NCBI GenBank assembly: GCA_951640165.1
Contig: OX621259.1
Coordinates: 4,216,001-4,280,000, forward strand
From: Pseudoips prasinana
Taxonomy: Eukaryota; Arthropoda; Insecta; Lepidoptera; Nolidae
Direction: 5' to 3'
Length of the DNA: 64,000 nt
A program made the translations under genes and the position numbers. Positions 19,412 through 29,544 of the stretch are shown here, piece after piece; the first letter of the stretch is position 1, and every line of letters starts with the position of its first letter. Below the pieces are notes generated by a model that did no database searches, was not told the DNA's origin, and saw nothing but the letters and a program-made list of their open reading frames with translations.

Positions 19412-22400
19412 ATGCCACGCGATCACGAGGCTCCCTTGCGGCGTTTAACAACGCCCGTGAGTGGCCAATCGCGCCACGTAGAAGAAGAAGAAAGAACAAA
19501 GGCGCGCAGTGTAGGTGGTACTAGACCGAGCAGCCGTCGTCGTAGCCGGAGCCGTCGTCGAAGCTGCAGCCGTCATCGCAGCTGCAGCCGTCGTCGCAGC
19601 CGTCATCGCAGCTGCAGCCGTCGTCGCAGCCGCAGCCGCAGCCGCATTCGCAGCCGCAGCCGCAGTCGCTACGCGAGCCAGGTACTTCGCAAGCAAGAAA
19701 TGAAACTGGAGCGGGAGCGGGAGCGTCTCAAAGCCATGGAACTCGAGGTACGCAGAGCACGTAGTCATTTATCGTCAAAGCGGCGGAATAGTCCGCGCAA
19801 GAATTCCGCTGATTCTGTTAATAATCGTAGGAATATTCATAGCGGGAGTCATAATGAAATAGGACAAAGACAAAGATCAAGTAGCGTATCTTTTAGTACA
19901 AAGGATGTAGCTAATTTATTAACAACGATTAAACAACTAGCGTCCCAGCCATCGACAGCAGCACCATCAATTAACCGTAGTAACGATTCCAAAAATATGA
20001 TACCAGAGTTTAACCCCTCTTTGAAAAATCAACGCATCGATAGATGGATAAAGAAAGTTAATGAGTGTGCTTCTGTGTATGGATGGGACGAGAGGTTAAC
20101 GATTCATTACGCAATGCAAAAACTGCAGGGTTTGGCAAAATCCTGGTATGAAAGTTTGAGTTCTATTTTATTTACTTGGCCAGAGTGGCAAGAAAAATTA
20201 TTACGTGCATTTCCCTTTGAACAAAATTATGGCCAAACCCTGGAGGATATGCTTAAGCGGAAAAGTAGGTACAATGAACCCATAGAAAATTACTTTTATG
20301 ATAAACTAGCCCTTTTAAATCAGTGCGATATCTATGAAAAACGCGCCGTTGAGTGTATTATACACGGAATTAGTGACAGAACTATCAAATCAGCAGCTTT
20401 AGCTCTTCGGTGTAATTACCCTGAACAGTTGCTACAGTATCTAATGAGCAGTAAGGAAAATCATGCATTTTCAGACCGAGTAACCATTCCACGATTTAAT
20501 AGGTCAGGGAATGACTTAAATGCTGCCAACGTCAAATTGCCAAACAAAACCAACGGTACTTTTATTTATCAATGTTTTAACTGCAAGGAAAGGGGACATA
20601 CATTCGCTAGGTGCCCAAAGCCTCTCAAAAAGTGTGCAAAATGCAATAGGGTGGGCCATAGTGCTGAAAGTTGTAATTTTAGTTTAGATAATAGTAAGCC
20701 TAACGGAGAATCTAGTAAAACCATGCTTATTTCGGCCTCAAATCCGAATTCTAAATTCATTAAAATAATCAGAATTAATGATAAATCTGTACAGGCTTTT
20801 ATAGACTTTGGTAGTGAAGTATCGCTGGTCACAGAGACTCTTGTACAAGAATTAGGACTTCGGCACAATGGTGTAGAAACGGTTTTGAAGGGTTTTGGCA
20901 ACGAATTCGTGAGATCCATAGGTGAAGTATACGTTGAACTTTCCGTAGATGACGTACCAGCAAATGTTTACTGTCGCGTGATTAATGATAAATATCTAGA
21001 TATACCGGTTTTGGTCGGACAAACTTTCACCGAGCAGCCTCATGTTGTAGTGCACAAGACTGCCACAAATTTGTTGTTCCTAAACATTAATAGAGAAATG
21101 CCATTTTCTCAATCACATACTGACAATGTAAATGTAGTTAAAGTGGTTGTGCCTTCAAGTATGAGTCTGAGCGGACCAGCCTCGGTGAAGCTTTACGTAG
21201 AATCCTTGAGTGAAGGAAACATTTTGTTAAATGGCAAATTGATTGGTAAACCAAATCAACAGTGCATGGTGACGGGTGGACTATATACGGTAGAACGTGG
21301 CGGGGCTTATGTCGAGTTGACACCCCTCGACTCGATAGCCTTGTTGCCTCTAGGGTTAACTCTGGGCCGGGCAGTTGTAGTCAAGGTGGTAAACAGAATT
21401 TTTGAGCCAAGCTCCCAAGCCTTGAATTACCGAAACGATTTTGACACAAGTCAGATTCGCGTTGGAGAGGGAGTAAGCGAGTTAGACAAGTCTAAACTGT
21501 TCAACCTACTGCAGAAATACAGTCATTGCTTCGCTACCTCGTTCAAGGAACTAGGCTGCACCGATGTTGTGGAGATGAGCATTGAATTGAATAGCAAAAC
21601 ACCGGTCGTATACCGTCCATACCGATTATCTCATACCGAGCGCCAAAAGGTGCGTGATATGGTTGACGAGATGCTAGATGCAGGAATCATTAGAGAATCC
21701 GCATCCGAGTTTGCGAGTCCCATCATATTGGTTCGCAAAAAGGACGGTAGCCTCCGTTTATGCGTAGATTACAGAATGCTCAACTCCGTAACAGTAAAAG
21801 AACGGTACCCCATGCCTGTAATAGACGACGAGATATCTAGGTTGTCTGGACAAGCTTGCTTTACCACACTAGATTTGGCATCCGGTTATTACCAGGTACC
21901 AATTTCCGAAAATTCAAAGCCTCTCACTTCTTTTGTAACACCGGACGGCCAATACGAATTTAATCGCATGCCGTTCGGTTTAGCTAATGCCCCAGCGGTT
22001 TTTCAGCGCATGATGAATAAAGTGCTGGGTTCCGCGCGATTTACTGAAGCTACCGCTTACCTAGATGATCTGCTTATCTACGGAACGAGCGTAAACGACT
22101 CTTTAGTTAAGTTGGAGCATGTATTAAAGTTGCTCGAAAAAGCGAACTTAACCTTAAACCTGAGCAAATGTGAATTCCTAAAAGATAAGCTAGATTATCT
22201 AGGTTATGAAATAAGCTCAGCTGGCGTCAGACCTGGCAACAAAAAGATACAGTCAGTGCTAGATTTTCCCCGTCCCATAAATCAGCATGGTGTACGACAG
22301 TTTATGGGATTAGCGAGTTATTTTCGCAAATTTCTGCAAGGGTTTGCCCAGATCGCACATCCTTTGAGTAAATTATTAAAAAAGGACGTTACTTGGGAGT

Positions 22401-24244
22401 GGTCTCATGACCAAGAAGAAGCATTTAATACACTTAAGGAAAAACTGGTCGCGAGACCGGTTCTTGCAATTTATGACCCATCTGCTGAAACCGAGTTGCA
22501 CACCGACGCCAGCAGAGTTGGGATCGGTGGTATCTTAATGCAGCGCCCTAATAATTCAGAGCCCTTCAGACCCGTAGCGTTTTACAGCCGCCAAACTTCC
22601 CCGGAAGAGAAAAATTTCCATTCTTACGAATTGGAAACCTTGGCGGTCGTCTGTTCTCTTAAAAAATTCAGGGTTTACCTCTTAGGACTAAAATTCAGAA
22701 TTGTTTCGGACTGTGCGGCACTTCGAACCACTTTTTCTAAGCGCGATTTGATACCTCGAATCGCAAGATGGTGGTTGATGATGCAGGAGTTCGAAAGCAC
22801 TATTGAATACCGTCCAGGTGCCAGTATGGCACATGTTGATGCCCTATCTAGGAACCCTACATATGAAAAAGAGCCTATCGAAGTTGACCAATATCCTATG
22901 GTCATGTCGATCAGTAATCACGATTGGTTACTTACTCTTCAGTTAGGTGACTCTGAATTGAATCGGATTCGTGATATCTTAAATACTAAATTAGATCCGG
23001 AAGGACTAAAATACATAAAGGAAAACTATGTTATCCGAGAAAATGGACTCTATAGGTGTGTTAATGGAGATTCTGCCAATATTCGTTGGGTGGTACCAAA
23101 GGGAGCGAGGTGGCAGCTATGTCGTCTTAATCATGATGACATAGGTCATTTTGGTGTAGAAAAGACTTTGGAGCGTATTAAGAAAACTTATTGGTTTCCC
23201 CGTATGGCTAAATTTGTAAAAAAATATGTAAGCGCATGTCTCGAGTGTGCTTATTCGAAAAGGACCTGCAATAGATCAGAAGGCCTTTTACTTCCTATTC
23301 CTAAAATAGAAATTCCCTTCCATACGCTTCACATAGACCATCTCGGCCCCTTTGTTAAATCGAAGAAAGGAAATTCCTATTTGCTAGTGGTTGTTGATGC
23401 CTTCACAAAATTCGTTTTTATAAAACCAGCTAGAAATACCAAAACTTCAACCGCTATAACCATATTGGAGGGCATCTTTGACATTTTTAGGGCACCCGAT
23501 CGCATAATTAGTGACCGGGGAACATGTTTCACCTCTCATGCGTTCAGGAGGTTTTGTTCCGAAAAGGGTATTAAGCATGTATTAAATGCGGTTGCAAGCC
23601 CACAGTCTAATGGGCAAGTGGAACGATACAATCGCACTATACTTGACTCTTTAACGGCACAGAATCTAGGGGACGATGAGAAGGTTTGGGATACCAAAGT
23701 TGGTAAGGTCCAATGGGGTCTAAATAACACCATACAAAAAACGACGGGAAAGACCCCGTCGGAGGTGATGTTTGGTACCCAAATGAATAGTGAAATAGAT
23801 CCTCGCTTAAATGAAATTCGTCAATCAACTAGGGACGAGATTAACCTTGTCACTATACGCGAGCAAGTGAAAGACAAAATTGACGAAGAACAGGTTAAAC
23901 AAAAAATTCGCTACGATAAGAATAGACGTCCAGCTCGTACGTACAGGGTAGGCGAACTCGTAAGAATTACGAAAACTACATTTGACAATGACGGAAAAAG
24001 TAAGAAGCTTCTTCCGACTTATGTAGGCCCATATCGCGTAATCGCGTCACTCGGTAATGATAGATATGAGCTAGCCCCTATTCCTGGATTAAGTAGTACA
24101 AAGAACAAACGTAAGACTGTAGTAGCTGCTAACCGAATGTCACCGTGGATTCATGTGGCTGCTTTAGAGTTAAATGAAAATAGTTCTGATACTGATTCGA
24201 ATGGCAATGAAATTGATAACGATGAAATGTATGAAGAGAATTAA
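19412..24244 (+). CDS. gag-pol: Gag-Pol polyprotein of the young LTR element
   Basis: A single frame of 1610 residues from the ATG at 19412; the frame is open for eight more codons upstream but without ATG. In order: an Arg/Ser-rich region (residues about 41-88), a charged helix (about 91-115), a Gag capsid domain (about 197-330), and two CCHC zinc knuckles (388-401, CFNCKERGHTFARC; 408-421, CAKCNRVGHSAESC). Next comes an aspartic protease with FIDFGSEVSLV (Asp465; Phe where Thr or Ser is usual), then reverse transcriptase with YLDD at 883-886, RNase H with HTDAS (Asp1032), and integrase. The integrase has an HHCC finger and Asp1309, Asp1368 and Glu1404, a D-58-D-35-E spacing. All other catalytic residues I can check are present. 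Gag and Pol are fused without a frameshift, so any Gag excess needs another mechanism. The protein acts in cytoplasmic particles, then the nucleus. Confidence 0.95.
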   Translation: MPRDHEAPLRRLTTPVSGQSRHVEEEERTKARSVGGTRPSSRRRSRSRRRSCSRHRSCSRRRSRHRSCSRRRSRSRSRIRSRSRSRYASQVLRKQEMKLERERERLKAMELEVRRARSHLSSKRRNSPRKNSADSVNNRRNIHSGSHNEIGQRQRSSSVSFSTKDVANLLTTIKQLASQPSTAAPSINRSNDSKNMIPEFNPSLKNQRIDRWIKKVNECASVYGWDERLTIHYAMQKLQGLAKSWYESLSSILFTWPEWQEKLLRAFPFEQNYGQTLEDMLKRKSRYNEPIENYFYDKLALLNQCDIYEKRAVECIIHGISDRTIKSAALALRCNYPEQLLQYLMSSKENHAFSDRVTIPRFNRSGNDLNAANVKLPNKTNGTFIYQCFNCKERGHTFARCPKPLKKCAKCNRVGHSAESCNFSLDNSKPNGESSKTMLISASNPNSKFIKIIRINDKSVQAFIDFGSEVSLVTETLVQELGLRHNGVETVLKGFGNEFVRSIGEVYVELSVDDVPANVYCRVINDKYLDIPVLVGQTFTEQPHVVVHKTATNLLFLNINREMPFSQSHTDNVNVVKVVVPSSMSLSGPASVKLYVESLSEGNILLNGKLIGKPNQQCMVTGGLYTVERGGAYVELTPLDSIALLPLGLTLGRAVVVKVVNRIFEPSSQALNYRNDFDTSQIRVGEGVSELDKSKLFNLLQKYSHCFATSFKELGCTDVVEMSIELNSKTPVVYRPYRLSHTERQKVRDMVDEMLDAGIIRESASEFASPIILVRKKDGSLRLCVDYRMLNSVTVKERYPMPVIDDEISRLSGQACFTTLDLASGYYQVPISENSKPLTSFVTPDGQYEFNRMPFGLANAPAVFQRMMNKVLGSARFTEATAYLDDLLIYGTSVNDSLVKLEHVLKLLEKANLTLNLSKCEFLKDKLDYLGYEISSAGVRPGNKKIQSVLDFPRPINQHGVRQFMGLASYFRKFLQGFAQIAHPLSKLLKKDVTWEWSHDQEEAFNTLKEKLVARPVLAIYDPSAETELHTDASRVGIGGILMQRPNNSEPFRPVAFYSRQTSPEEKNFHSYELETLAVVCSLKKFRVYLLGLKFRIVSDCAALRTTFSKRDLIPRIARWWLMMQEFESTIEYRPGASMAHVDALSRNPTYEKEPIEVDQYPMVMSISNHDWLLTLQLGDSELNRIRDILNTKLDPEGLKYIKENYVIRENGLYRCVNGDSANIRWVVPKGARWQLCRLNHDDIGHFGVEKTLERIKKTYWFPRMAKFVKKYVSACLECAYSKRTCNRSEGLLLPIPKIEIPFHTLHIDHLGPFVKSKKGNSYLLVVVDAFTKFVFIKPARNTKTSTAITILEGIFDIFRAPDRIISDRGTCFTSHAFRRFCSEKGIKHVLNAVASPQSNGQVERYNRTILDSLTAQNLGDDEKVWDTKVGKVQWGLNNTIQKTTGKTPSEVMFGTQMNSEIDPRLNEIRQSTRDEINLVTIREQVKDKIDEEQVKQKIRYDKNRRPARTYRVGELVRITKTTFDNDGKSKKLLPTYVGPYRVIASLGNDRYELAPIPGLSSTKNKRKTVVAANRMSPWIHVAALELNENSSDTDSNGNEIDNDEMYEEN

Positions 24245-24521
24245 AAACTAATAAATTACTATGTATGTATTTTTGTAAGTTGTAGAAATCCATAGATTTG
24301 ATAGATTTCCTTTTGATTTGTTTATTATTTAATGCATTGATTTCGATATGTGAATTATCAGATATATTTAATATATTGAATGATTACTAGCATGTTATGA
24401 TTTTAAGCGTATATGTTATGAATATTCCTGCTATAGTTTTTAATATACACCACGTGTCAATTACACTTGCTATATTATGGTAAGTTGTACTGTATTATAG
24501 TAAAGTGTAAAGTTTAAGATA
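24245..24521 (+). other. Start of the 3' untranslated region
   Basis: AT-rich sequence after the stop codon, without a purine tract or a second frame. Confidence 0.6.
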
Positions 24522-24927
24522 CTCCAAAAGTTGGAGTAGTTAAGAATTTCCAAAAGTTGGAGATTTTAAGGAACTCCAAAAGTTGGAGGAATTTATGTCA
24601 CTCCGAAAGTCGGAGAACTTAAAGGAACTCCAAAAGTTGGAGCAATCCAGGTAACTCCGAAAGTCGGAGAACTTAAGTGAACTCCAAAAGTTGGAGGGAT
24701 TTAGCTAACTCCGAAAGTCGGAGAACTCCAAAAGTTGGAGGAAATTAGGTAACTCCGAAAGTCGGAGCACTTCCAAAAGTTGGAGGAATTTACGTAACTC
24801 CGAAAGTCGGAGAACTTAAGAGAACTCCAAAAGTTGGAGAAATTTAGATAACTCCGAAAGTCGGAGAACTCCAAAAGTTGGAGTAATTTAGGTCACTCCG
24901 AAAGTCGGAGAACTCCAAAAGTTGGAG
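24522..24927 (+). repeat. Array of 17 hairpins, two alternating types, in the element 3' UTR
   Basis: Seventeen 15-base inverted repeats. Ten are type A (CTCCAAAAGTTGGAG) and seven type G (CTCCGAAAGTCGGAG). Both form a 6-bp stem with loop AAG. They differ at both sides of one pair, A-T in one type and G-C in the other, so pairing is kept. From the third unit on, the types alternate strictly. Two type A units begin TTCC, giving a T/G pair that is a G-U wobble in RNA. Spacers vary in length (2-37 bases) and sequence. The array lies between the Gag-Pol stop and the 3' LTR. Confidence 0.95.
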
Positions 24928-25046
24928 AAGTTTAGGGATATCTATAAGTTGATAACTTTGTAAAATAAAAATTTTGGCCAAGTGTTAGGTTAATAGTTGT
25001 CACTGGACACGTGTATGAGGACATACACGTCGCCAGGATGGTCGAG
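24928..25046 (+). other. End of 3' UTR before the 3' LTR
   Basis: Contains GGACACGTGTATGAGGACAT followed by ACACGTCGCC, a small inverted repeat. The expected polypurine tract is weak: only CCAGGATGGTCGAG precedes the LTR. Confidence 0.5.
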
Positions 25047-25388
25047 TGTTAGGTTTAGTTATTATTATACTAATTATTTGACAATTATCTTGTAATTTGC
25101 TTTTGTTATTTGATTTATTTGTAACCGATTATAGTGACAATCGATTTGTTGTGCTTGCAACACCGAAGTGGGCTGTCAAGTATCAATTTTGACGTTTGAC
25201 AGAACGTCATAACCGGGAACGAGACACATGTCTTGAGGCACTTTTCCGTTGGCGCTCGTCGAGGTTGCACACTCAAGAAGTCGGATCAAAGTTATTTACT
25301 GTTTCAATATTACCCTTTGCTGTATGTGTGTTCAGTGTTATTTGGTGAAAATACAGAACATAGAAGAGTAATAAGGTGTTTTATTATA
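25047..25388 (+). repeat. 3' LTR
   Basis: By eye identical to 18580-18921. It should supply polyadenylation; no canonical AATAAA was seen, only ATAATAAGG close to the end. Followed by CTAC. Confidence 0.9.
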
Positions 25389-25392
25389 CTAC

Positions 25393-25505
25393 ATAATTAT
25401 TTATAATTACATAGGTACACAGATTATACGAAAACATTTATAAAATTTATTTTATAGTAGCAATGATATAAAACATAAAAACAAAACATGAAAATAAAAA
25501 ATTTA
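25393..25505 (-). repeat. U1 copy, right part
   Basis: Resumes the U1 sequence interrupted at 18579 (AAAACATTTATAAAATTTAT). Together the two parts give the pre-insertion site. Confidence 0.7.
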
Positions 25506-25526
25506 GTATTTATATAAATAATGTCC

Positions 25527-25785
25527 TCCCAGCCGAATTTCTGCCACGGCGGGCAGTCTCAATAGAGATTAGGACATCTTATAGTGCACAAGTGTGTGCG
25601 CAAACATAGGGGTACTTTCTATTCCATCACTCTCATGAGCCGATGGGACGACTAGCGACACGACCAAAATGAGGTCCGGTACAGGACCGATAGCTTTACG
25701 TGCTCCCGCCGGGTGTAATCCCTCCAACTCCCAGACTCTCGGGCTGATACGAGAAATTTCTTATTACGGAAAGTCCCAAATCAAC
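25527..25785 (-). mobile_element. tRNA-derived SINE, family A, without head
   Basis: Body from GTCCTCCCAGCCGAATTTC to the middle of the family (GGAAAGTCCCAAATC). The tRNA-like head is missing. Confidence 0.7.
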
Positions 25786-26471
25786 ACATAACAAATATTT
25801 GTGTGAGGAGTACAATTATTTGTTCGGTGTCTGTGTGTAATTCACCTAGAATACACGTATAGACATAGACTTACGCTTGTTTCCCAGTTCTCGCACACCT
25901 CTTTCTGTCGGACCAATGTTATACTTATTATTTTATACTTTTATAACACATTATTTATAATTATCTTACACAACCTCATAAAAACATTTGTTTATATCCG
26001 AACATTGTTTTCAACATTAACTAATATGTATACTACATATAGGTCAATGGTTTTCAAAGTGTAATTATTTCGGATATACAAATATCTGTCAAGTTTTAGC
26101 TGCAACTGAACCCTTAATAACTAATAACAGGTAAATGTGCCTCCAACCATTTACAAATTCAAACCCGGCATACACTTTAGCTAAGTGAATGACGTCTTAC
26201 GTAAATCTCTGTTGAATAACAACATCCAAAATTCATTTATTGTTACATTAGTGTGGAAATGTCCATTTTTTTAACCTACCGTTTTTAACTGCTCTGAAAC
26301 TCAGTAGGAATCCTTTTTTTAAATATTTATTTCTTGATATAAAATTACATTGTACTTAAATATTTTAATCCCAAGCCGTTTTGTCAATAAGAACTGCTAC
26401 ACAATCTAGTTTTTAAAGTTCTTTTAAACTAATTCGTAGACACTTCTGTGGTATCACTGGGAATTTTCTTG
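25786..26471. other. No gene seen
   Basis: Starts with a short SINE-like remnant (ACAAATATTTGTGTGAGGAG). The rest is AT-rich without a supported feature. Confidence 0.4.
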
Positions 26472-26671
26472 TAATAATAAAATCCTGGGATATTACTTAC
26501 ACACGGCCATCTGATTCCAAACTAAGCAGAGCTTGTACCATAGGAACTATAATATGCTTACTGATATACTACATTTCTTTTATAAATACATACTTAAATA
26601 AATAGTTACATCGAGACTCAGGACAAACCGACATGTTCATGCACACAAATATCTGTCCTGGGTAGGGTTGC
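26472..26671 (-). mobile_element. tRNA-derived SINE, family B
   Basis: The minus strand includes CAAGCTCTGCTTAGTTTGGA and CAGATATTTGTGTGCATGAA, in the usual order. The head is cut where the next repeat starts. Confidence 0.65.
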
Positions 26672-26977
26672 CAGGCCATAAAATGCAAAGGCCGGACTGC
26701 GCACTATATAAGGCCTGATATTTTGCCCTAAAAGCCGGACATATTTTTTTTTTGCTAAACACCATGTTTTAACAGCTGGGCTATTGAAAAAGTATTTATA
26801 CGTGATGTAAAGTGATAATGAGTTCGAAGATGGAGTGTGTGCCAGATATATGCATATTCATCCCATCGTACGAATCGCCAATCTGACAAAAAGCCGGACA
26901 GGCCAAACACGTACATATTTGGCCCGACGCGACCGCAAAAAGCCAAACTTGTCCAGCTAAAGCCGGACACCTGGCAA
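26646..26977. repeat. Repeat with AGGGTTGCCAGG / CCTGGCAA ends
   Basis: The left end reads TAGGGTTGCCAGG, the right end CCTGGCAAG, a short inverted pair. Inside, AAAGCCGGACA recurs three times (26731, 26890 and 26960 regions). Probably a TIR element; the LINE begins right at its right end. Confidence 0.45.
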
Positions 26978-28695
26978 GCAGCAATACGGCTTCAGGAGGA
27001 ATAAAAATATTAATATGGCCATTCTTAAACTATTTAAGACTGTAATTACGAGTATCGATAATCGAAAGCCTGTAGCGGCATTGTTTATGGATATGAGTAA
27101 GGCATTCGATTATGTAGATAGGAACAGACTGGTAAACAAGCTAGAACGATATGGTGTCAGAGGTAATGCACTAAAACTTCTAGAGTCATATTTAACCGAT
27201 AGGAAACACATAACGCAAGTTAAAAAGGTTTGTGTCAGTTCAAAGTCAGAAAAAACTTATACATCTAATCAAAGGTATATATATTATGGTGTACCCCAAG
27301 GAAATATATTACGGCCCTTATTTTTTCTAATTTATATTAATGACATAACCAAAGTAACAAAACACCCAATGACATTATTTGCGGACGACTGTACGGTAGT
27401 ATTTAGTATAAATGATCATGTGACGCTTGTGAAAGAAATAAATGATTGTCTTAAAGATATAATAGACTGGCTAAATGTAAATAACCTTAAAATAAATTTA
27501 GAAAAATCGAAAATCATGACGTTCGAACAAAGAACAAAACATATAAGGCCTCATGTTCGGTACGGTGACAAAATAATTTCTGAAACTGATACAACCAAAT
27601 TCTTAGGACTGGATTTTGATAGGGATATGTCGTGGAAAACTCATACGGATAATGTTTGTAAGCGTCTGAGTAAATTTTCTTATGCCCTTTACAATTTATC
27701 CAAAATAGTAAACCAGTCAGTATCAGTCACAGCCTATCATGCACAAGTCACCTCAACTCTTCGCTATGGTCTAATATACTGGGGAAACTCTACGAATATG
27801 GAAACAGTCTTCAGAGCCCAAAAAAGATGCCTTAGAGCTATTTGTGGCATACAAAGTACAGACAGCTGTAAACCGTTTTTTCTCAAGCTCGGTATTTTGA
27901 CACTACCGTGCTTATACATTTATGAAGTTGTTGTCTTCGTCAAAAACAACTTGTATATGTTTGGGACTTTAAACAGCGCTAGGCATAAAAATAAAATACG
28001 ACATATACCCCACAAAAAAACTGTTTATAATAAGAACTTCCTGGGTATGGCACCTAAAATATTCAATCAACTACCTAGACTTATTATACTGGAAAATGAT
28101 ACAAGAAAATTTCAAAAAATGCTAGTCAAGTTTTTAATTAAAAAAACCTACTACACAATCAATGAATATCTGTTGGACAAAAATGTGCAAGCATAATACA
28201 TATCATGTCAATGTGTACTAGAGCCGACTTGTCTATCAATTAAATTCACTGTATTTATTTTTATGTGAGACATTTATATGGTATATGGTATAAGAAATTA
28301 TAATAACATTTCTTTAAGACTAAACATTTGACATTTATATTATATATTAATAGTTAGTGAATTGTATAAAAACTGTAATAATAATGGGTCTAGAATTGTT
28401 TTATTTTGTATTCTGTTTTATGTTATATCGCTTTGACTGCTGTAAATTTTTAAATTTGACAATTGAAATTTTAAATTTGTATCCGATTATATAAACATTT
28501 TATGATTAACTAGAATTATTACATCGACATATTAAGAAATTTTAAATTTTGTATAACCATTGCATGCCATAATGGTAGAACATAATGGGAAAACGCATTC
28601 ACTCACATCTGGAAATGTATTGTTAAAAAATGTATGTACCTATGTTCGACAATGATTAAATGAATTATGAATTATTATGAATTATGAATTATTAT
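26978..28695 (+). mobile_element. 5'-truncated LINE with a heptamer-repeat tail
   Basis: A LINE copy beginning inside the RT domain. It ends in a tail of imperfect ATTATGA repeats (28650-28693). The tail type and RT sequence place it in the Jockey/CR1-like group broadly. A relative lies at 53276-55205. Confidence 0.7.
26982..28196 (+). pseudogene. Reverse transcriptase, C-terminal part of LINE ORF2
   Basis: Open from a QYGFRRNKN-type RT motif at 26982 to the stop at 28196 (an ATG lies at 27015, but the homology starts upstream). It has ALFMDMSKAFDYV (RT block A), YGVPQGNILRPLFFLIYIND (block B) and LFADD at 27378-27389 (block C, both Asp kept), then about 250 residues of thumb and C-terminal region. 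The endonuclease and the N-terminal RT are missing through 5' truncation, the usual fate of LINE copies. The remaining frame has no stop, so the insertion is fairly young. Confidence 0.85.
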
Positions 28696-28775
28696 AAGCC
28701 TAGTCCTGCGTGGTAATCAAACCCAAGACCTGCGGCGTGAAAGGCAGGCATTTACCAACCTCACTAACTTCAGTA
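28695..28775 (-). repeat. tRNA-like SINE remnant
   Basis: The minus strand contains CACGCCGCAGGTCTTGGGTT and GATTACCACGCAGG, the family B head only. Confidence 0.5.
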
Positions 28776-29155
28776 CTTAGGTTCGGCCCAATTATAGAAT
28801 GTTATACAATGCTGTTTGCTTAGAGGGAACTGGTTTGATTTCCCTCAGAAACAATTTTATGTGCAGACTGCGACTAAAATAATCCTACTCATATATATTA
28901 GGGATATAGTAGGGAATATAAATTGAATAAGGTTATTGATCTTTCCTCGTTTAATACTTTAGTTTATTTTTTCAACTAAATAGACTATTTATATTCAGCA
29001 AGAAATAGTGATCTAGTAAGTGGAACAATGTCTGAGCAGCGCACATGTTCACATTACGAAAGTCGTAATTGACAAAATACCACTACGGCATTTTATACTT
29101 TATTGCAACAAAAATAAAGTGCAAAAATCAATACAGATTGTTGTTTTTTATAGGT
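28776..29155. other. No clear gene; possible 3' UTR of the minus-strand exon
   Basis: Contains a minus-strand AATAAA at about 29102-29107, some 50 bases past the stop codon of the next feature. Confidence 0.35.
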
Positions 29156-29344
29156 TATTGAATGTTGAGCGGTGGCTTACATAATGTATTCGATAATGAA
29201 TTATTTATCAGGTTTTCTTCTAATGAAGAAATATTACAATCTATTTTCTCCTCAATTTCTTCACCTAGATCGTTTTGTAAAGAAAAGGTTGAATTCTTTG
29301 TAGGGTTGAAAGGTTGAATTTTTTTGTAAGGGTCAATCGAATAA
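29156..29344 (-). CDS. Candidate terminal exon of an unknown host gene
   Basis: The minus strand is open for about 65 codons to a TAA at 29156. Upstream is a pyrimidine-rich acceptor ending AAAGTAG near 29364, so the exon could start about 20 bases beyond the range given. A polyadenylation signal AATAAA follows the stop. The peptide is rich in Asn, Glu and Ser (LGEEIEEKIDCNISSLEEN). I do not recognise it. It could be a chance frame in AT-rich DNA. Confidence 0.3.
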
Positions 29345-29544
29345 TTTGGTTTTATAGGCTACTTTAGAAAAAGAGGTAGAAATAACATATCGTATATTAA
29401 TAAAGTTGTATATTTATTTTCTCAAACGGCATGCTAACAGTTTTCATAATATTGCATGTATTGTCGGCATTATAAAAAGTATTCCTTATAGGGTAATTAT
29501 GCCACAATTATGCTGTGTTGTGACGGCATAGAATATCATCATCC

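Larger units (their letters stand above)
18580..25388 (+). mobile_element. Complete young Ty3/gypsy LTR retrotransposon
   Basis: An element of about 6.8 kb with two 342-bp LTRs that look identical base for base, a 4-bp CTAC duplication and one uninterrupted Gag-Pol frame. It has no env. It inserted into an older U1 repeat. LTR identity plus an intact frame means the insertion is recent and the copy may be able to transpose. The DFG protease box and the integrase HIDHLGPF motif recall the Mdg3/Micropia-like group, but that placement is an inference. Confidence 0.9.

Noticed and set aside
19445..19768. Ala-rich open frames on both strands over the Arg/Ser tract
   Set aside because: They are shadows of the CGTCGC/CAGCCG repeat underlying the RS domain of Gag-Pol.
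24522..24927. CRISPR-like regular repeat array
   Set aside because: The repeats are 15 bases, palindromic and of two types; spacers are short and irregular (2-37 bases). The array sits inside a eukaryotic retrotransposon and there are no cas genes.
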